From Pelagicoccus enzymogenes (lineage in GTDB: Bacteria > Verrucomicrobiota > Verrucomicrobiia > Opitutales > Opitutaceae), in assembly GCF_014803405.1 (NCBI RefSeq), contig NZ_JACYFG010000002.1:1-64000 (forward strand): a DNA stretch of 64,000 nt, given 5' to 3'. The position numbers and the translations under genes are program-made. The stretch's first letter is position 1, and the number at the start of each line of letters is the position of its first letter. This document shows positions 29,177-37,541 of this stretch, piece by piece. The notes under the pieces are model-generated. The model had not been told where the DNA came from. It did not search any database and saw only the letters and a list, made by a program, of their open reading frames with translations.

Positions 29177-30139
29177 CTAAGCCGGGCAAAAGTCCTGCGT
29201 GTGCAAGGCCTCGCCACGCTCTAGAACGGCGGACGAATAAGGCTCCAGCTGGCTGGCTCGCACCGAATCCTCCAGCTCCGCCAAGGACTTCGCCCCCGAC
29301 AAGGCTAGAGAGACGCCGGGCTGGTCCAATACCCAGCGATAGGTCGCCTCCGGCAAGGTCTTGACCGCTCCGCCCAACAAAAGCCCCTTCAAGGACTCAG
29401 CATAGTCCACTCGCTCCCCAATCTCCTCGCGGGAGTAGCGGGCGTTGAGGCTCCCTTGCGGAAACACGGTGTCGCGACGGATCGCCCCGCTCAGAAATCC
29501 GTTCGCCATGCACTCGCGGGCTACCACGCCACAATCGAGGTGACGGGCAATGTCGATCAAGGGACGCGTCTCCCGATTGAAGGGGCTCAGCACGACCTGG
29601 ATCGCGTCAATCTTGCGATCTCGCATCCAATCCGCCGACATGTCCCGCGTGTCTTCGTACATGGAAACCGAATGCCCAAGCGAACGCACTTTGCCCTCCG
29701 CTTGCAGCTTGTCCAACTCCGCCCAAACGTCGTCTTCGATTTCCTCGGGACCGAAAGGCGAATGGAAAAAAAGCAGATCGATGTAGCTGCGGCCCAAGCG
29801 ACGCAGGCTCGCCTCGCACGACTGGCGAGCCTCCTTCGCCGTAAAACGCCCAGGCATCACATCCGTCGCGGTTCGTCCAAACTTGGTTGAGATGATAACC
29901 TCGTCCTTGCGAGCTCCCAGGCCCGCACCCAAAACCGTTTCCGCGATCCCGTCCTCCGTTTTCGAACCGTACAGCGGAGCCGTATCGAAAAAATTAATAC
30001 CCTTGTCGATCGAACCTTGAATGAGGGTCTCCGAAGCGGAGCGCTCCACGTCACCGTAGACCGAGCTCCCGAGCGCCCATGTTCCCAAACCGATCTCACT
30101 CACCTGCAGGCCTGTACGCCCAAGCTTACGCGTCTTCAT
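29177..30139 (-). CDS. aldo/keto reductase
   Basis: 320 aa from the ATG at 30139, which begins a standard AKR N terminus (KTRKLGRTGLQVSEIGLGTW). Catalytic tetrad candidates are Asp and Tyr in NFFDTAPLYG, Lys in ISTKFG and His in FFHSPFG, all in the expected order. It reduces aldehydes or ketones, often of sugars, with NADPH. It starts 7 bp after the creatininase-like gene. The pair may handle an amide-linked or lactone-like sugar derivative, but no substrate is evident. The following 167-bp gap to the Gfo/Idh gene contains small hairpins (GGAAAA...TTTTCC at 29121-29136). Confidence 0.85.
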   Translation of the reverse strand: MKTRKLGRTGLQVSEIGLGTWALGSSVYGDVERSASETLIQGSIDKGINFFDTAPLYGSKTEDGIAETVLGAGLGARKDEVIISTKFGRTATDVMPGRFTAKEARQSCEASLRRLGRSYIDLLFFHSPFGPEEIEDDVWAELDKLQAEGKVRSLGHSVSMYEDTRDMSADWMRDRKIDAIQVVLSPFNRETRPLIDIARHLDCGVVARECMANGFLSGAIRRDTVFPQGSLNARYSREEIGERVDYAESLKGLLLGGAVKTLPEATYRWVLDQPGVSLALSGAKSLAELEDSVRASQLEPYSSAVLERGEALHTQDFCPA

Positions 30140-30146
30140 TTTTCTG

Positions 30147-30869
30147 CTATCCTTGCTTGGCCCAAGCCCGAATCTGCGGCAGGGCATTTTTCAATAAAAC
30201 TTCGAGCTGCTTCGCTCCTTGCGCCTCGCTGGCTTTGCGCGGGTCCACTCCCGTGATCCCGTCTTCGTCAAGCGAAAGCTCGCGATCCGGCAAGCGCGAC
30301 ACATCCACGCTGCCCTTCTGGAAATGCATTTGGTAGGAGGTCTCGTAGGCCCCCGCATGGTCAGCCGTGAAATCTCCGCCCTCCAGAAAATGGTTGTCCG
30401 CGCAAACCTGGAACACCGTGCCCTCGCACTTCGCCTGGGCCCGCGTGGCCCCCGCCTGCAAGGCATCGATCTGCTCCGGCGGATAGTGCCCGGTAAAAAG
30501 GATCACCAGGCGAAAGCCTTCGTCGGCGAGCTGACTGCAAACCTCCTCGGCCAAGCTCGTGATCAGGCCTTGGGATATATCGATCGAGTGGGGAAAGCCT
30601 TTGTATGGCTTAATCGTGTTGGCAGCGAGCGGTATCGCCGGAAGCACTACACCGCCCGTTCTTTGCGCGAGAGCGACACAAATGCCCTCCGCCTTGGTAG
30701 AGTCGAGGCCGATCGGGGCATGGGCGCTGTGCCACTCCAAAGCTCCCCACGGCACGTAAGCGATCGGGCTCGCTGCCAGAACGCCTTCTATTTCCCGTGG
30801 CTTCATGTCGCTGTAGCGACCCCACGCGACAGCTGTCGAAGATAAGATTTCGTTGGACGAGATACTCAT
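30147..30869 (-). CDS. creatininase-family amidohydrolase
   Basis: 240 aa, matching the creatininase fold length. The metal-binding motifs are seen as WGALEWHSAHAPIGLD near 42-57 (Glu, His, Asp), LFTGHYPPEQ near 118-127 and GGDFTADHAGAYETS near 163-177. Family members hydrolyse cyclic amides (creatinine) or take part in cofactor (MftE, FAPy deformylase) and sugar-related steps. Here its neighbours are an aldo/keto reductase and a Gfo/Idh enzyme, so a sugar-amide or lactone substrate is imaginable, but unproven. It begins the minus-strand block, with a REP-like element upstream. Confidence 0.82.
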   Translation of the reverse strand: MSISSNEILSSTAVAWGRYSDMKPREIEGVLAASPIAYVPWGALEWHSAHAPIGLDSTKAEGICVALAQRTGGVVLPAIPLAANTIKPYKGFPHSIDISQGLITSLAEEVCSQLADEGFRLVILFTGHYPPEQIDALQAGATRAQAKCEGTVFQVCADNHFLEGGDFTADHAGAYETSYQMHFQKGSVDVSRLPDRELSLDEDGITGVDPRKASEAQGAKQLEVLLKNALPQIRAWAKQG

Positions 30870-30906
30870 AAAAAATCGAATTCTTCAGCGTCACACATTC
30901 CTCGTT

Positions 30907-30980
30907 GTGGGAGTGCGCTTGTCACGCGATAAACAACAACCTCAAGGCAAAGTCGCCCTCGCGCGACAAGCACGCCCCAC
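30907..30980. repeat. REP-like palindromic element (diverged copy)
   Basis: Left arm 30907-30930 and right arm 30959-30980 pair imperfectly (GTGGG...GCGAT against TCGCG...CCCAC) with a 28-nt loop. It occupies the 154-bp gap between two minus-strand genes and may end transcription of the ferritin-like gene. Confidence 0.6.
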
Positions 30981-31023
30981 CCTGTTCGAAATCTGACAGT
31001 TTTGTTCTCTAATTGCTGACGAC

Positions 31024-32346
31024 TTAAGACTCCGCTTTGGCCAAAGCCAACAGATCACTCCCCGTTATTCTCTCTTGCGGACTTAAGCTGTGCGGCGTCT
31101 TGCCACCGAACGCTGCGGCTAGCTTTTCGAAGCGTATCCGCGTGGCCTCTACAAATTCCGGCACCGGTCGCGTTTCCCCAAAGAGTTTCATAATCTCTGG
31201 CAGCCAGCGATGCCCATAGCGAACGTGCCCCTGCTCGTCATTACGGTCGAACGCCAACAAGGTGTCCGCTTCGAAGTCGTTCAGCTCCCGCACCCGATCC
31301 ATGATCTTCGCCTTCGTCGGGAAGCTACCCGCCTCGAATTCCATGGTCATCATCGCGTAGCGCTCGGCTGGCGACATCTGCACGAGGATGTTGTACAAGT
31401 CCAGAGAGTGCTCCAGCTTGGAGAGGTCCACCCCGAGCTTCGGCAGCTGGCGAAAGCCGAACTGGCTGTGCCGCGATTCGTCCCATAGATGCCTAGCCAA
31501 GTCGAAATGCAAGTCGAAGGGGGCATCCCGCGTGTCGTAGAATACCGTGGCCAAATAGTCCACCGCATCGAGCTCCATCATAAGCCAAACGTAGATCATG
31601 AGGCGGACCACCCGGGCATCCGTCTTGGGATCTTCCAACCAGTCACGCACGATCGGATCCTGTTCGGGATCATGGCCAAAGACGCTGGAGCACACTGGAT
31701 ACTTGCCGCGATTGCAGGTTGCCGGGTGCTGGTACGGCTTTTTGGATACGCTCCAGACAAAACCTTCCGGCAACGGCTCTCGCGTCCCGCTAAGCAACCA
31801 ACCGCCGATCGCTCGCAGGCAGGCCGCCAGCCGCTCTTCCCACTCCCCGCAGTCTACCCCTTCCAAAAAGGGCTCGATCTCTTGCCCATGCCGCTTCTCG
31901 TCGGCGATGAACTCCTCTACCAGCTTGCTGGACGGCCAGTCGGCCAAGTGGTTCGTTTCCTCCAAATACCGCTCGTAAGCGGCCAAGAGCGCTGGCTTGA
32001 GCACCTTGTAGAAACCAGCTAAGGCCTGCATCGCGTCGCTTGGACTGATCGCTTCCTCGAAAATCTGGCGTATTTCCGCCCGCACCGCTTCGCCTTTTCC
32101 GAAGCCGCTTAGTTCCCGGCCTCGTTCGCGTATGAAGCGGGCATGCCCTGCTGCCTCCCAGACGTGCTGGCAAAGCAAATACTTCAATTCGATATCGCCG
32201 ACCCGATACACCAAAGTCGTCGCCGTGGACACAAACTCGCGCTCCACCTCGAAAAGGGCCCGCAAGTAGCCAGCCATGTCCTTAACTGCAGCCATGCGGC
32301 CGCCCAACGGGCGAGAGCCCGATACCTTTGCGTTGGAAGAAACCAT
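31024..32346 (-). CDS. double ferritin-like di-iron protein, candidate oxygenase
   Basis: 440 aa from the ATG at 32346; the frame stays open upstream but that part overlaps the dioxygenase gene. Two ferritin-like four-helix units seem to be fused. The second shows a full di-iron carboxylate set: Glu258, Glu290-x2-His293, Glu336 or Glu338, and Glu371-x2-His374. The first shows Glu64-x3-His68 and Glu150-x2-His153, so its metal site may be degenerate. I do not recognise a named family; MiaE-like or PaaA-like di-iron monooxygenases share such spacing. It is 23 bp downstream of a second non-haem iron enzyme gene, with which it should be co-transcribed. Function unknown; oxygen activation is inferred. 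Confidence 0.65.
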   Translation of the reverse strand: MVSSNAKVSGSRPLGGRMAAVKDMAGYLRALFEVEREFVSTATTLVYRVGDIELKYLLCQHVWEAAGHARFIRERGRELSGFGKGEAVRAEIRQIFEEAISPSDAMQALAGFYKVLKPALLAAYERYLEETNHLADWPSSKLVEEFIADEKRHGQEIEPFLEGVDCGEWEERLAACLRAIGGWLLSGTREPLPEGFVWSVSKKPYQHPATCNRGKYPVCSSVFGHDPEQDPIVRDWLEDPKTDARVVRLMIYVWLMMELDAVDYLATVFYDTRDAPFDLHFDLARHLWDESRHSQFGFRQLPKLGVDLSKLEHSLDLYNILVQMSPAERYAMMTMEFEAGSFPTKAKIMDRVRELNDFEADTLLAFDRNDEQGHVRYGHRWLPEIMKLFGETRPVPEFVEATRIRFEKLAAAFGGKTPHSLSPQERITGSDLLALAKAES

Positions 32347-32369
32347 ATCAATTTTGGGGGTGTAGTTAT

Positions 32370-33293
32370 CTAGCAAATACGGCCGCGTTTCCCTGCCTTC
32401 GAGTGGCCTGGGGGACTTACGCCCACCCAACGTTCGTCGATCGGCTCGCTCGCCCGCTGGTAGCGACTGTCGCTGGAGATACGCAGGGTATTTTCGGTCA
32501 TGTTGTCCACCGAGGCGTGTACCAAGAACATGCCAAAGGTCAGAAAGTCGCCAGCCTCGAACTCCGTGGTCAGCCACCGGCCGCCAAAGGAATTGCGCAC
32601 CGCTGGCGGATTGTGCGAAAGCGTTCCCGTGAAGGTCCAGCCTCCGTTCTCCGCCCGCTTCTTCTGCTCGGGCTTGTTCTCGCAGTAGCTGTCCACATCC
32701 CGGTAAACGTAGCGCTCCAGCAAGTCCATTCGCTTGTGCGAACCTTCCAAGATCATCAAGCCGCCCAACTCGTATGAAATATCTCCATACGGCAGCCAAC
32801 AGGTCAAATGCTGGTGCGTGCCGCGACCCATGTACGGCAAGTCGCAATGCGGATTCGTCCCCTTGCCCGGACGCATGGCTCGCAGCCACGTAAAGTCGTA
32901 GTGCTTGATCTCCTCCCCGTACAGCTGGCGGTAGAAATCCGTCAGCTTTCCTGAATACAAGAGTTCTTGCACGCTGGCGCTGTCGCGGGCCGCGTCTGGC
33001 ATGAAACATAGCCCCTCTCCCTTCTTGCAGCGGGCTTCGAATTCGGGATAGGCCGGATCAAGGATATCGTCCGCCGCCAGCTGCGCCGTTATGGTAGAGC
33101 GGGCCGCTAGTACCTTGTCGCGATCGAGGTAGCCGCGCATGTAGAGGTAACCGTCCTCCTCGAGGCGACGTCGAAGCTCTAAAAAGTCCTCGGCGGCATC
33201 CGAAGAATCTCTCAACAAGCCAACCTTGTCCTCGTCCATCTCAAGTTTATGGCCGTAAGAAGTCAGCTGGGGAATGGGGTAAGTGGTTTTCAT
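32370..33293 (-). CDS. phytanoyl-CoA dioxygenase-like Fe(II)/2-oxoglutarate oxygenase
   Basis: 307 aa from the ATG at 33293. The iron triad is complete: His149-x-Asp151 (NPHCDLPYMGRG) and His259 (FLVHASVDN), with Arg271 as 2-oxoglutarate ligand (TLRISSDSRYQR). PhyH-family enzymes hydroxylate or demethylate lipids, amino acids, phosphonates and osmolytes. Length is usual. The gene is divergent from an AraC regulator (100-bp gap) and is followed by the di-iron protein gene. The two are likely consecutive steps on one substrate, or two halves of an oxidative scavenging path. The substrate cannot be read from sequence. Confidence 0.85.
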   Translation of the reverse strand: MKTTYPIPQLTSYGHKLEMDEDKVGLLRDSSDAAEDFLELRRRLEEDGYLYMRGYLDRDKVLAARSTITAQLAADDILDPAYPEFEARCKKGEGLCFMPDAARDSASVQELLYSGKLTDFYRQLYGEEIKHYDFTWLRAMRPGKGTNPHCDLPYMGRGTHQHLTCWLPYGDISYELGGLMILEGSHKRMDLLERYVYRDVDSYCENKPEQKKRAENGGWTFTGTLSHNPPAVRNSFGGRWLTTEFEAGDFLTFGMFLVHASVDNMTENTLRISSDSRYQRASEPIDERWVGVSPPGHSKAGKRGRIC

Positions 33294-33393
33294 AGGCACT
33301 AGTAAGCTCGTTAATAGCAAACCCCTAGCATACGCGAAAAACCTGCCTGAGAAAATGGTTGTAATGGGATTTAACATGTAGATTTTGGGAAGC

Positions 33394-34242
33394 ATGCCCC
33401 AATCCACAAGCGTCCGCTACGGATCCTGGCTAAAAGCCCCTGTACGCAGCCAACTGGGGACCATCTCCCTGGTAGGGAGCATCAAGGACACCCGTGGTAT
33501 CAATCCGCAATCCATGCGTATTTTGGGTAGCTACGCCCTCATTCTCATCCGCTCCGGGAAAGGACGCTATCAAGACGCGAATGGCCGGGATCTGAGCTTC
33601 AAGGCAGGCGACGCGATTCTGGTTTTTCCGGATCTTCCCCATGCCTACGGCCCCAACGCCTCCCGCAAGTGGGAACAAATCTATACCGTTTTCAACGGTC
33701 CGCAATTCGAGCTGCTGCAGGGCGCTGGCATCCTCAACCCGGCAAACCCGATCTGGAGTCTCGGGGCCGTCGATCACTGGCAGCACCGCCTGGAGGAAAT
33801 CTTCCAAGTCAGTCCGCCCCAAGGAGAACTCAGCTCTGCCCGCACTCTCGGCCGCTTCAGCGCCTTACTCAGCGACATGGCAGCCACGCAGGCGGAAACG
33901 AAGCTATCGCCCGGCGACGCCTGGCTAGGCGAGAGCATGCATCTCCTTGCCGAGCCGAGCAGCCAAGGCTGGCTCACCCCCCAAGAAGCTGCCCAGCGCG
34001 TCGGCCTCAGCTACGAGAACTTTCGCAAGCTCTTCGCCAAGCGCGTGGGCGAGTCCCCGGGAGCCTTCCAGAAACGGCGCCGCATCGAGCACGCCTGCGC
34101 CATGATCTACCAAAGCTCCCGCTCGCTCAAGGACCTCGCCGACGAGCACGGCTTCTGCGACGTCTTCCACTTCTCCAAGGTCTTCTCCCAAGTCATGGGC
34201 GAATCCCCCTCCGCATACCGCAAACGCGTAAACGGCAGCTAG
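33394..34242 (+). CDS. AraC-family regulator, divergent from the dioxygenase pair
   Basis: 282 aa from the ATG at 33394; a TTG three codons earlier (33385) is possible. N-terminal cupin-like sensor (SYALILIRSGKGRY, GDAILVFPDLPHAYGP) and two C-terminal HTH motifs (TPQEAAQRVGLSYENFRKLF and LADEHGFCDVFHFSKVF, then GESPSAYRKR). Divergent placement with a 100-bp gap is the usual arrangement of an AraC activator with its target operon, here the PhyH-like and ferritin-like genes. The effector is unknown, possibly the substrate of those oxygenases. Confidence 0.87.
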   Translation: MPQSTSVRYGSWLKAPVRSQLGTISLVGSIKDTRGINPQSMRILGSYALILIRSGKGRYQDANGRDLSFKAGDAILVFPDLPHAYGPNASRKWEQIYTVFNGPQFELLQGAGILNPANPIWSLGAVDHWQHRLEEIFQVSPPQGELSSARTLGRFSALLSDMAATQAETKLSPGDAWLGESMHLLAEPSSQGWLTPQEAAQRVGLSYENFRKLFAKRVGESPGAFQKRRRIEHACAMIYQSSRSLKDLADEHGFCDVFHFSKVFSQVMGESPSAYRKRVNGS

Positions 34243-34253
34243 TGCTGCTGTAA

Positions 34254-34642
34254 GCTAAGTTCCTTACCTTTATTTAATTTTGTAGGAAGCGACCTTGCGT
34301 CGCGATTGGAGGCCGCTCGATCGCGACGCAAGGTCGCTTCCCCCAGAAGAATCCAGATTGGAAATATGAAAGGACTGTTTTGACCTGTTCCCGTGAAGCT
34401 CCGCTTCCAGCTCCATTCCTTAGTAGGCGTACTTCAACTAGCTAGCCGGATTTCCGGTGAAGGTGTCGTACTGATAAGTCCAAACAGTCGTCAGTCAACT
34501 TACCGTCCAAGCCATAGGCCCCGCTGCCGTCCTTCAACAGCGCGTCTGATTTACCGAAAAGCGGCCTGCCCGCTGGCTCCTTTTTCGCCTTCTCCCTTAC
34601 TTTAGAGAAGTAGCATTCAGACCCTTTTCCCGCTTAAAACAT
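34254..34642. other. 389-bp non-coding gap
   Basis: Apart from the REP-like hairpin at 34285-34341 I find no gene here. A frame at 34393-34605 (70 codons) has no start signal and no recognisable product. The 34380-34560 part has shifting composition and might be the relic of a former gene, but I cannot show it. Confidence 0.4.
34285..34341. repeat. REP-like palindromic element (perfect copy)
   Basis: Arms 34285-34306 and 34320-34341 are perfect 22-bp inverted repeats (GGAAGCGACC...GTCGCGAT) with a 13-nt loop. This is the cleanest copy of the element and sits 42 bp after the AraC stop. Confidence 0.8.
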
Positions 34643-35458
34643 ATGGAATTTTCAATCCTTTCCGACGAGATTTCGCTCGATATCGAAGAAGCCCTCGAAC
34701 ACGGAGCCGCCCTGGGCTTTCGCAAGTACGAAATTCGCTGCATCGACGACTACGAACACCGCCTTCCTTACTTCAAAGAGGGCCGCGAGAAATACCTGCA
34801 AGCCCAAGTGGACTCCGGCGCCATCGAGGTCTCGGCCGTCACTCCGGGGGTCTTCAAAATCGATCTCAGCGACCCGGAACGCGTGCGTAAAGAGCTGGAC
34901 GAAACCTTGCCACTTAGCTGCGAAATGGCGGTCCGGCTAAAAGCCCCCACCGTAATCGTCTTCGGCTTCATGCGGGGACCGGGCTCCGAACGATCCGAGG
35001 TAATCTCTCTGCTGAAGGAAGCCGGAAAAATCGCCCGGCGACACAAGCTCAAGCTGGCAGTGGAAAACGAGCCGGGATCCTTCTGCGACACCGGGGCCGC
35101 CACCGCCGCCATCGTAAAGGAGATCGGCATGGACCACGTCGGCATCAACTGGGACCCGGGCAATGCCCTCACCGCCGGCGAAGTGCCTTTCCCCATCGGC
35201 TACGAGCACGTGCGCCCCTATTTGCAAAACATGCACATCAAAGACACCATCCCCATCCCTCCGGACAAGTGGGAAAACCGTCTCGTAGGCGACGGCGGCG
35301 TCAATTGGATCGGTCAACTGCAAGCTGTCATCAAGGACCGGGCCCTCTCCTTTCTCACCGTGGAAACCCACGTCTTTCCCGTGCTGGAATCCACCCGCGA
35401 AGAAATGCGCCGCCTGAAAATCTACCTCGAAACCATCAAGCAACTGGAACAAGCTTAG
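34643..35458 (+). CDS. sugar phosphate isomerase/epimerase-like TIM-barrel protein
   Basis: 271 aa of the AP-endonuclease-2 (xylose isomerase-like) TIM-barrel family. Metal-binding candidates are Glu in LAVENEPGSF near 146, Asp in NWDPGNAL near 170, His in NMHIKDT near 197 and Glu in LTVETHVFP near 247. That order (E, D/H, H, E) fits the family of hydroxypyruvate, tagatose or inosose isomerases. It has no close operon partner upstream; the CRTAC1-like gene follows after 124 bp. In a glycan-degrading setting it would isomerise a released sugar or inositol derivative. The precise substrate is unknown. Confidence 0.8.
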   Translation: MEFSILSDEISLDIEEALEHGAALGFRKYEIRCIDDYEHRLPYFKEGREKYLQAQVDSGAIEVSAVTPGVFKIDLSDPERVRKELDETLPLSCEMAVRLKAPTVIVFGFMRGPGSERSEVISLLKEAGKIARRHKLKLAVENEPGSFCDTGAATAAIVKEIGMDHVGINWDPGNALTAGEVPFPIGYEHVRPYLQNMHIKDTIPIPPDKWENRLVGDGGVNWIGQLQAVIKDRALSFLTVETHVFPVLESTREEMRRLKIYLETIKQLEQA

Positions 35459-35473
35459 GGCCTTTTCTTTAGA

Positions 35474-35531
35474 TGAACGCAAACGTTCAGCAGTTGACTC
35501 ACTTTGGTAGGGCGGACTGGCCCAGTCCGCC
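35474..35531. repeat. two small inverted repeats upstream of the CRTAC1-like gene
   Basis: TGAACG-CAAA-CGTTCA at 35474-35489 is a perfect 6-bp-arm palindrome that could be an operator or hairpin. GGCGGACTG-GCC-CAGTCCGCC at 35511-35531 is a perfect 9-bp-arm hairpin preceded by GTAG, in the style of intergenic repeats seen in relatives. It may end transcription of the upstream isomerase gene. Confidence 0.5.
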
Positions 35532-35582
35532 GCTCCGCTGGATAGATCAACCGAACACTCGCTAAGCCCCGATTTCGCTGAA

Positions 35583-37541
35583 ATGCCCCAGCCACTCCCT
35601 AACCCCGCGGGCGCCGTCCTCTGCCTGCTCGCCCTCGCAACCTTTAGCCACGCGAAGCCCAGCAACACTTGGATCCGCGCCACCGCGGAAGCGGGCCTTG
35701 ACGGCATTCAATCTTCGCGACTCAAGTTCGTCGACCTCAACGACGATCGTCGCCCCGATGCCGTCATCTTGCCAAGCAGCCCAACCGCCACCCCTCGCGT
35801 CTTCATAAACGCACCCAAGGATCCCTCCCTCGGTTTCAAGTATATCGAAAAATCGGATACATTCCTTCCTTCCCTCAACAAAGCCGATATCCTTGCCTTC
35901 GCCGACCTCAACAACGACGGCAAGCAGGACGCAATAATCGGCCGCAACCTCGATATCTACCAGGAAAACTTCGTCCCCCCCGCCACAGGGCCTGCCTACA
36001 GCTCCTGGCTCCCGGGAAAGGGCGACGGATCCTTCGGCCCAGCCCAGCGGATTAGCAACGCCACCATCGCCACAACCTGCGCCATAGCGGTCGGCGACGT
36101 CAACGAGGACGGCTTGCCGGACCTCTTCATCGGCAACTGGTACGAGCGCTACTTCTCCGGCTACGAAGCCTACGCCAACGACCTACTGCTGCAGTATCCA
36201 TCCACCCAAGACAAGCTCGCCTTCGCGCGCTGGCCTTTGCCCAACGAAACCGTCCCCACCGATTTCACCACCGATCTCGGAGGACGCCCCACCTACGGCA
36301 CCGCCTTCGTGCGGCTCGACAATGGCCTGCCCTCGCTCGTGGAGCTGAACTACGGTCGGCGTTGGAACCGTCTATACAAAATGGATACACGCAGCCCGCT
36401 CCGATTACTCAAGAACTACCCGGCAACCCCCTTCGTCAACAAGGACCCCGCCGCCACCGCCGCGCACCTCGTTCGCCACTTGAAAGGCCGAGACATCGCC
36501 GCGGAAGCCGGAGTGGACGGTGACGCCATCCGGCACGGCCGCCACCAGAAATGGCCCGAGGAGCTCGCCCGCGACAAGCCTCGCTCCCTCCGCCCCGACG
36601 AGCCTCCTTTCCGAGCCAACGGAAACACCTTCGACATCGCCGTGGGCGATATCGACAACGACGGCGACTTCGACCTCTTCTTCAGCACCATCTATCACGC
36701 CTGGGCCGGAACCTCTTCCGACCTTTCCCGCTTTCTCGTCAACCAGCTGCAAGAGACCGGCAAACTTCGCTTCCAGGAATCGAAACACCTCTCCGTCGAT
36801 CGCCTGCCTCGCCCGCCGGCTGCTGGCGAAAAGTGGCAATACCATCACGTTCGCCAAAACCAGGGCGACATCTTCGCCGAGCTCGCCGACCTCAACCAAG
36901 ACGGGCGCCTCGACCTCATTCTCTGCTCCTCCGACTACGCCGACGAACCTCCTTACGAAGAGCGCCTGCGCCTCTTCATCCAACAAGACGACGGCAGCTT
37001 CGCCGACCAAACCGCAAGCTACGGCATCGACCACATCGGGGCCGGCATGCCCTCGCTCGCCGACGTCGACCTCGACGGCGACCTCGACCTCCTCGTCGGC
37101 CAAAGCTTCAACCGGCTGCCCACTGGCAAGCGTCAAGCCGCTTCCGTCGCAAGCGGAGCCTTGCCCGCAAACCACACCCCCGACGCGTCACCAGAACTGC
37201 GTGCCAGCCTTTTCCTCAACCCCGCGAGCGAAAGCAGCCAGTCCATCCTTGTCAGCCTCGAAGGCGACCCCGGGCAAAGCATTGCCCGCGACGCCTTCGG
37301 CGCCATCGTGCGCCTGACCGCTGATCTCGACAACGACCCAAGCACACCGGAAGTAACCCAAATCCGCCAGCTCATGGGTCCTGCCGGACACGCGGGCAAG
37401 CAACATCAGTTCATCCTCCACTTCGGTCTCGGCCAAGCAAGCCACGCCAGCTCTATCGAAATCGTCTGGCCCAATCCGGAGCGGAAAATCACCACCGCCG
37501 AAAATCTCCCCGCTGGCTACCACCACTTCTCAGCCTTATGA
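35583..37541 (+). CDS. secreted CRTAC1-like protein with FG-GAP/VCBS repeats and ASPIC/UnbV end
   Basis: 652 aa with a signal peptide (AVLCLLALATFSHA). At least six calcium-binding FG-GAP repeats are visible: VDLNDDRRPDAV, ADLNNDGKQDAI, GDVNEDGLPDLF, GDIDNDGDFDLF, ADLNQDGRLDLI and ADVDLDGDLDLL. The last 90 residues have the ASPIC/UnbV character (SSIEIVWPNPERKIT). Such propellers mediate adhesion or substrate binding outside the cell and often lie in polysaccharide loci of this phylum. The 4-bp overlap of its stop with the RidA-like gene implies the two act together, which is unusual. Confidence 0.85.
   Translation: MPQPLPNPAGAVLCLLALATFSHAKPSNTWIRATAEAGLDGIQSSRLKFVDLNDDRRPDAVILPSSPTATPRVFINAPKDPSLGFKYIEKSDTFLPSLNKADILAFADLNNDGKQDAIIGRNLDIYQENFVPPATGPAYSSWLPGKGDGSFGPAQRISNATIATTCAIAVGDVNEDGLPDLFIGNWYERYFSGYEAYANDLLLQYPSTQDKLAFARWPLPNETVPTDFTTDLGGRPTYGTAFVRLDNGLPSLVELNYGRRWNRLYKMDTRSPLRLLKNYPATPFVNKDPAATAAHLVRHLKGRDIAAEAGVDGDAIRHGRHQKWPEELARDKPRSLRPDEPPFRANGNTFDIAVGDIDNDGDFDLFFSTIYHAWAGTSSDLSRFLVNQLQETGKLRFQESKHLSVDRLPRPPAAGEKWQYHHVRQNQGDIFAELADLNQDGRLDLILCSSDYADEPPYEERLRLFIQQDDGSFADQTASYGIDHIGAGMPSLADVDLDGDLDLLVGQSFNRLPTGKRQAASVASGALPANHTPDASPELRASLFLNPASESSQSILVSLEGDPGQSIARDAFGAIVRLTADLDNDPSTPEVTQIRQLMGPAGHAGKQHQFILHFGLGQASHASSIEIVWPNPERKITTAENLPAGYHHFSAL

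Noticed and set aside
32347-33009. Upstream extension of the ferritin-like frame to 661 codons
   Set aside because: The extra part lies in another frame of the PhyH-like gene and has no homology; ATG at 32346 gives the compact protein with a 23-bp gap.
34393-34605. 70-codon frame in the gap after the AraC gene
   Set aside because: No ribosome site, no homology and composition unlike the neighbouring genes; treated as non-coding.
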